A DNA stretch of 41,797 nt from a virus. This document shows positions 41,252-41,797 of the stretch, in pieces. The translations under genes and the position numbers were made by a program. The notes beneath the pieces were generated by a model that did no database searches, had not been told where the DNA came from, and saw nothing but the letters and a program-made list of their open reading frames with translations. The stretch lies in IMG/VR virus record IMGVR_UViG_3300013094_000006, positions 1 to 41,797 of that record; one strand, given 5' to 3'. Each line of letters begins with the position of its first letter. Within the stretch, counting starts at the first letter, position 1.

Positions 41252-41797
41252 CTACGAGAATCCGAAGAAGTAGTTGCTGGCCACAGCTGTCCAAGTAAAC
41301 GGAGACGACGTTCCTCCCGTTGCCGACCGAACACTTCCGCCAAGGTTGATGATGTTTGATGTCACGCTGGCGCTCTTGAGAACCTGCCAACTTGAGGAAG
41401 TAGAAACAAACAGCACGTACAAGTAATAGATGCCAGTCGTTGGAACCGTGTACGGAGTAAGTGCGCCCGAAATAAAAGAGTTACTTGGGAAACTCGAAAT
41501 AGGCGTCGACTGACTTTGTGAGGTTCCGGCTGCGTTGGCGATGCCAAACACTGCCTGTCCCGACCCAACAGTGTTCGTTCCGAAGTACGAGCCGATGTTG
41601 CTGATGACGGTGCCAGCCCTGAGATAAACGGCTGCGGCAAGGGTCTGGCTTGTTGTCACTGTTGTAGTGGCCACTGTCGACATCGCCGGATCAAACGTCC
41701 AACCAAGCAACCCAACCGCCCTAGCGGGTGACGGGTCCAGTTGGTTGATCGCCACGGCGTCTTGCGCTGCGCTGCCGTTGGCAATGCCGGTGATCTT
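41252..41797 (-). CDS. Tail fibre protein, C-terminal part (same gene as 1-1593)
   Basis: C-terminal ~154 residues of the fibre, beginning at the KITGIANG motif in the terminal repeat and ending at TAG at 41252. The tip is rich in Ser, Thr and aromatic residues (TGIYYLYVLFV) with no Cys, consistent with a compact beta-sandwich receptor-binding head. Bases 41340-41700 are visibly more AT-rich than the rest of the window, suggesting this tip was acquired separately. The internal GTG at 41755 should not be taken as a start, because the frame is open far upstream. Confidence 0.85.
   Translation of the reverse strand, partial: KITGIANGSAAQDAVAINQLDPSPARAVGLLGWTFDPAMSTVATTTVTTSQTLAAAVYLRAGTVISNIGSYFGTNTVGSGQAVFGIANAAGTSQSQSTPISSFPSNSFISGALTPYTVPTTGIYYLYVLFVSTSSSWQVLKSASVTSNIINLGGSVRSATGGTSSPFTWTAVASNYFFGFS
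41714..41797. repeat. Direct terminal repeat, right copy
   Basis: Exact copy of bases 1-84, lying inside the tail fibre gene. Joining the two copies gives one continuous fibre frame, which is direct evidence that the window is a closed unit. Confidence 0.97.

Noticed and set aside
1-41797. CRISPR array, insertion sequence or toxin-antitoxin pair
   Set aside because: No regular spaced repeats, transposase motifs or recognisable toxin were seen; the RHH protein is coupled to a recombinase, not to a toxin.

Overview
The window looks like the complete genome of a temperate, tailed, siphovirus-type phage of a high-GC Gram-positive (actinobacterial) host. The first 84 bases recur exactly as the last 84, so the unit is a circle or circularly permuted molecule of about 41,713 bp. 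The host call rests on a WhiB-family Fe-S regulator gene (WhiB proteins are confined to Actinobacteria and their phages), high GC, frequent GTG starts with tight GTGA/ATGA overlaps, and apparently leaderless transcripts.

Minus strand, read from 23.6 kb down to 1 and wrapping to 41.06 kb, is the late region: two small basic proteins, small terminase, an unknown, large terminase, portal, MuF-like head protein, a small HTH-like protein, a metallophosphoesterase, a small zinc protein, scaffold, major capsid, connector proteins, tail tube, gpG/gpGT chaperones made by a -1 frameshift (CCCAAAA), tape measure, baseplate/minor tail proteins (one carrying a seven-repeat NHL beta-propeller), then a lysis block (GH25-like endolysin, three small membrane proteins, a single-HKD phospholipase-D-like protein, a permuted papain-like hydrolase) and finally a collagen-like tail fibre that crosses the window ends.

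From 23.66 to 24.49 kb lies a non-coding divergent control region with hairpins, G-runs and repeated operators. From it a plus-strand early operon runs to 30.15 kb: zinc proteins, a ParB-N/HTH fusion, ArdA anti-restriction protein, many small unknowns, a RuvB-like branch-migration ATPase and an HTH protein. It meets head-on a minus-strand early operon (38.0 to 30.1 kb) encoding an excisionase-like HTH protein, RecB-like nuclease, RecT annealing protein, replication initiator, helicase-loader-like protein, Hjc-like junction resolvase, dNMP kinase, WhiB and several Cys-rich small proteins. Together these give replication plus recombination with its own junction-processing set.

The lysogeny locus (37.8 to 41.06 kb) holds divergent HTH regulators with an inverted-repeat operator, an attP-like region with paired arm-type repeats around the 5' half of a tRNA gene, a full integrase, a ribbon-helix-helix protein and a second tyrosine recombinase. 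Most notable novelties: the 5'-half tRNA attP core, a conserved GAAAGTGAGAGGTTCCC leader element at five sites, dense CTCGAG words in the early arm, and the beta-propeller tail protein.
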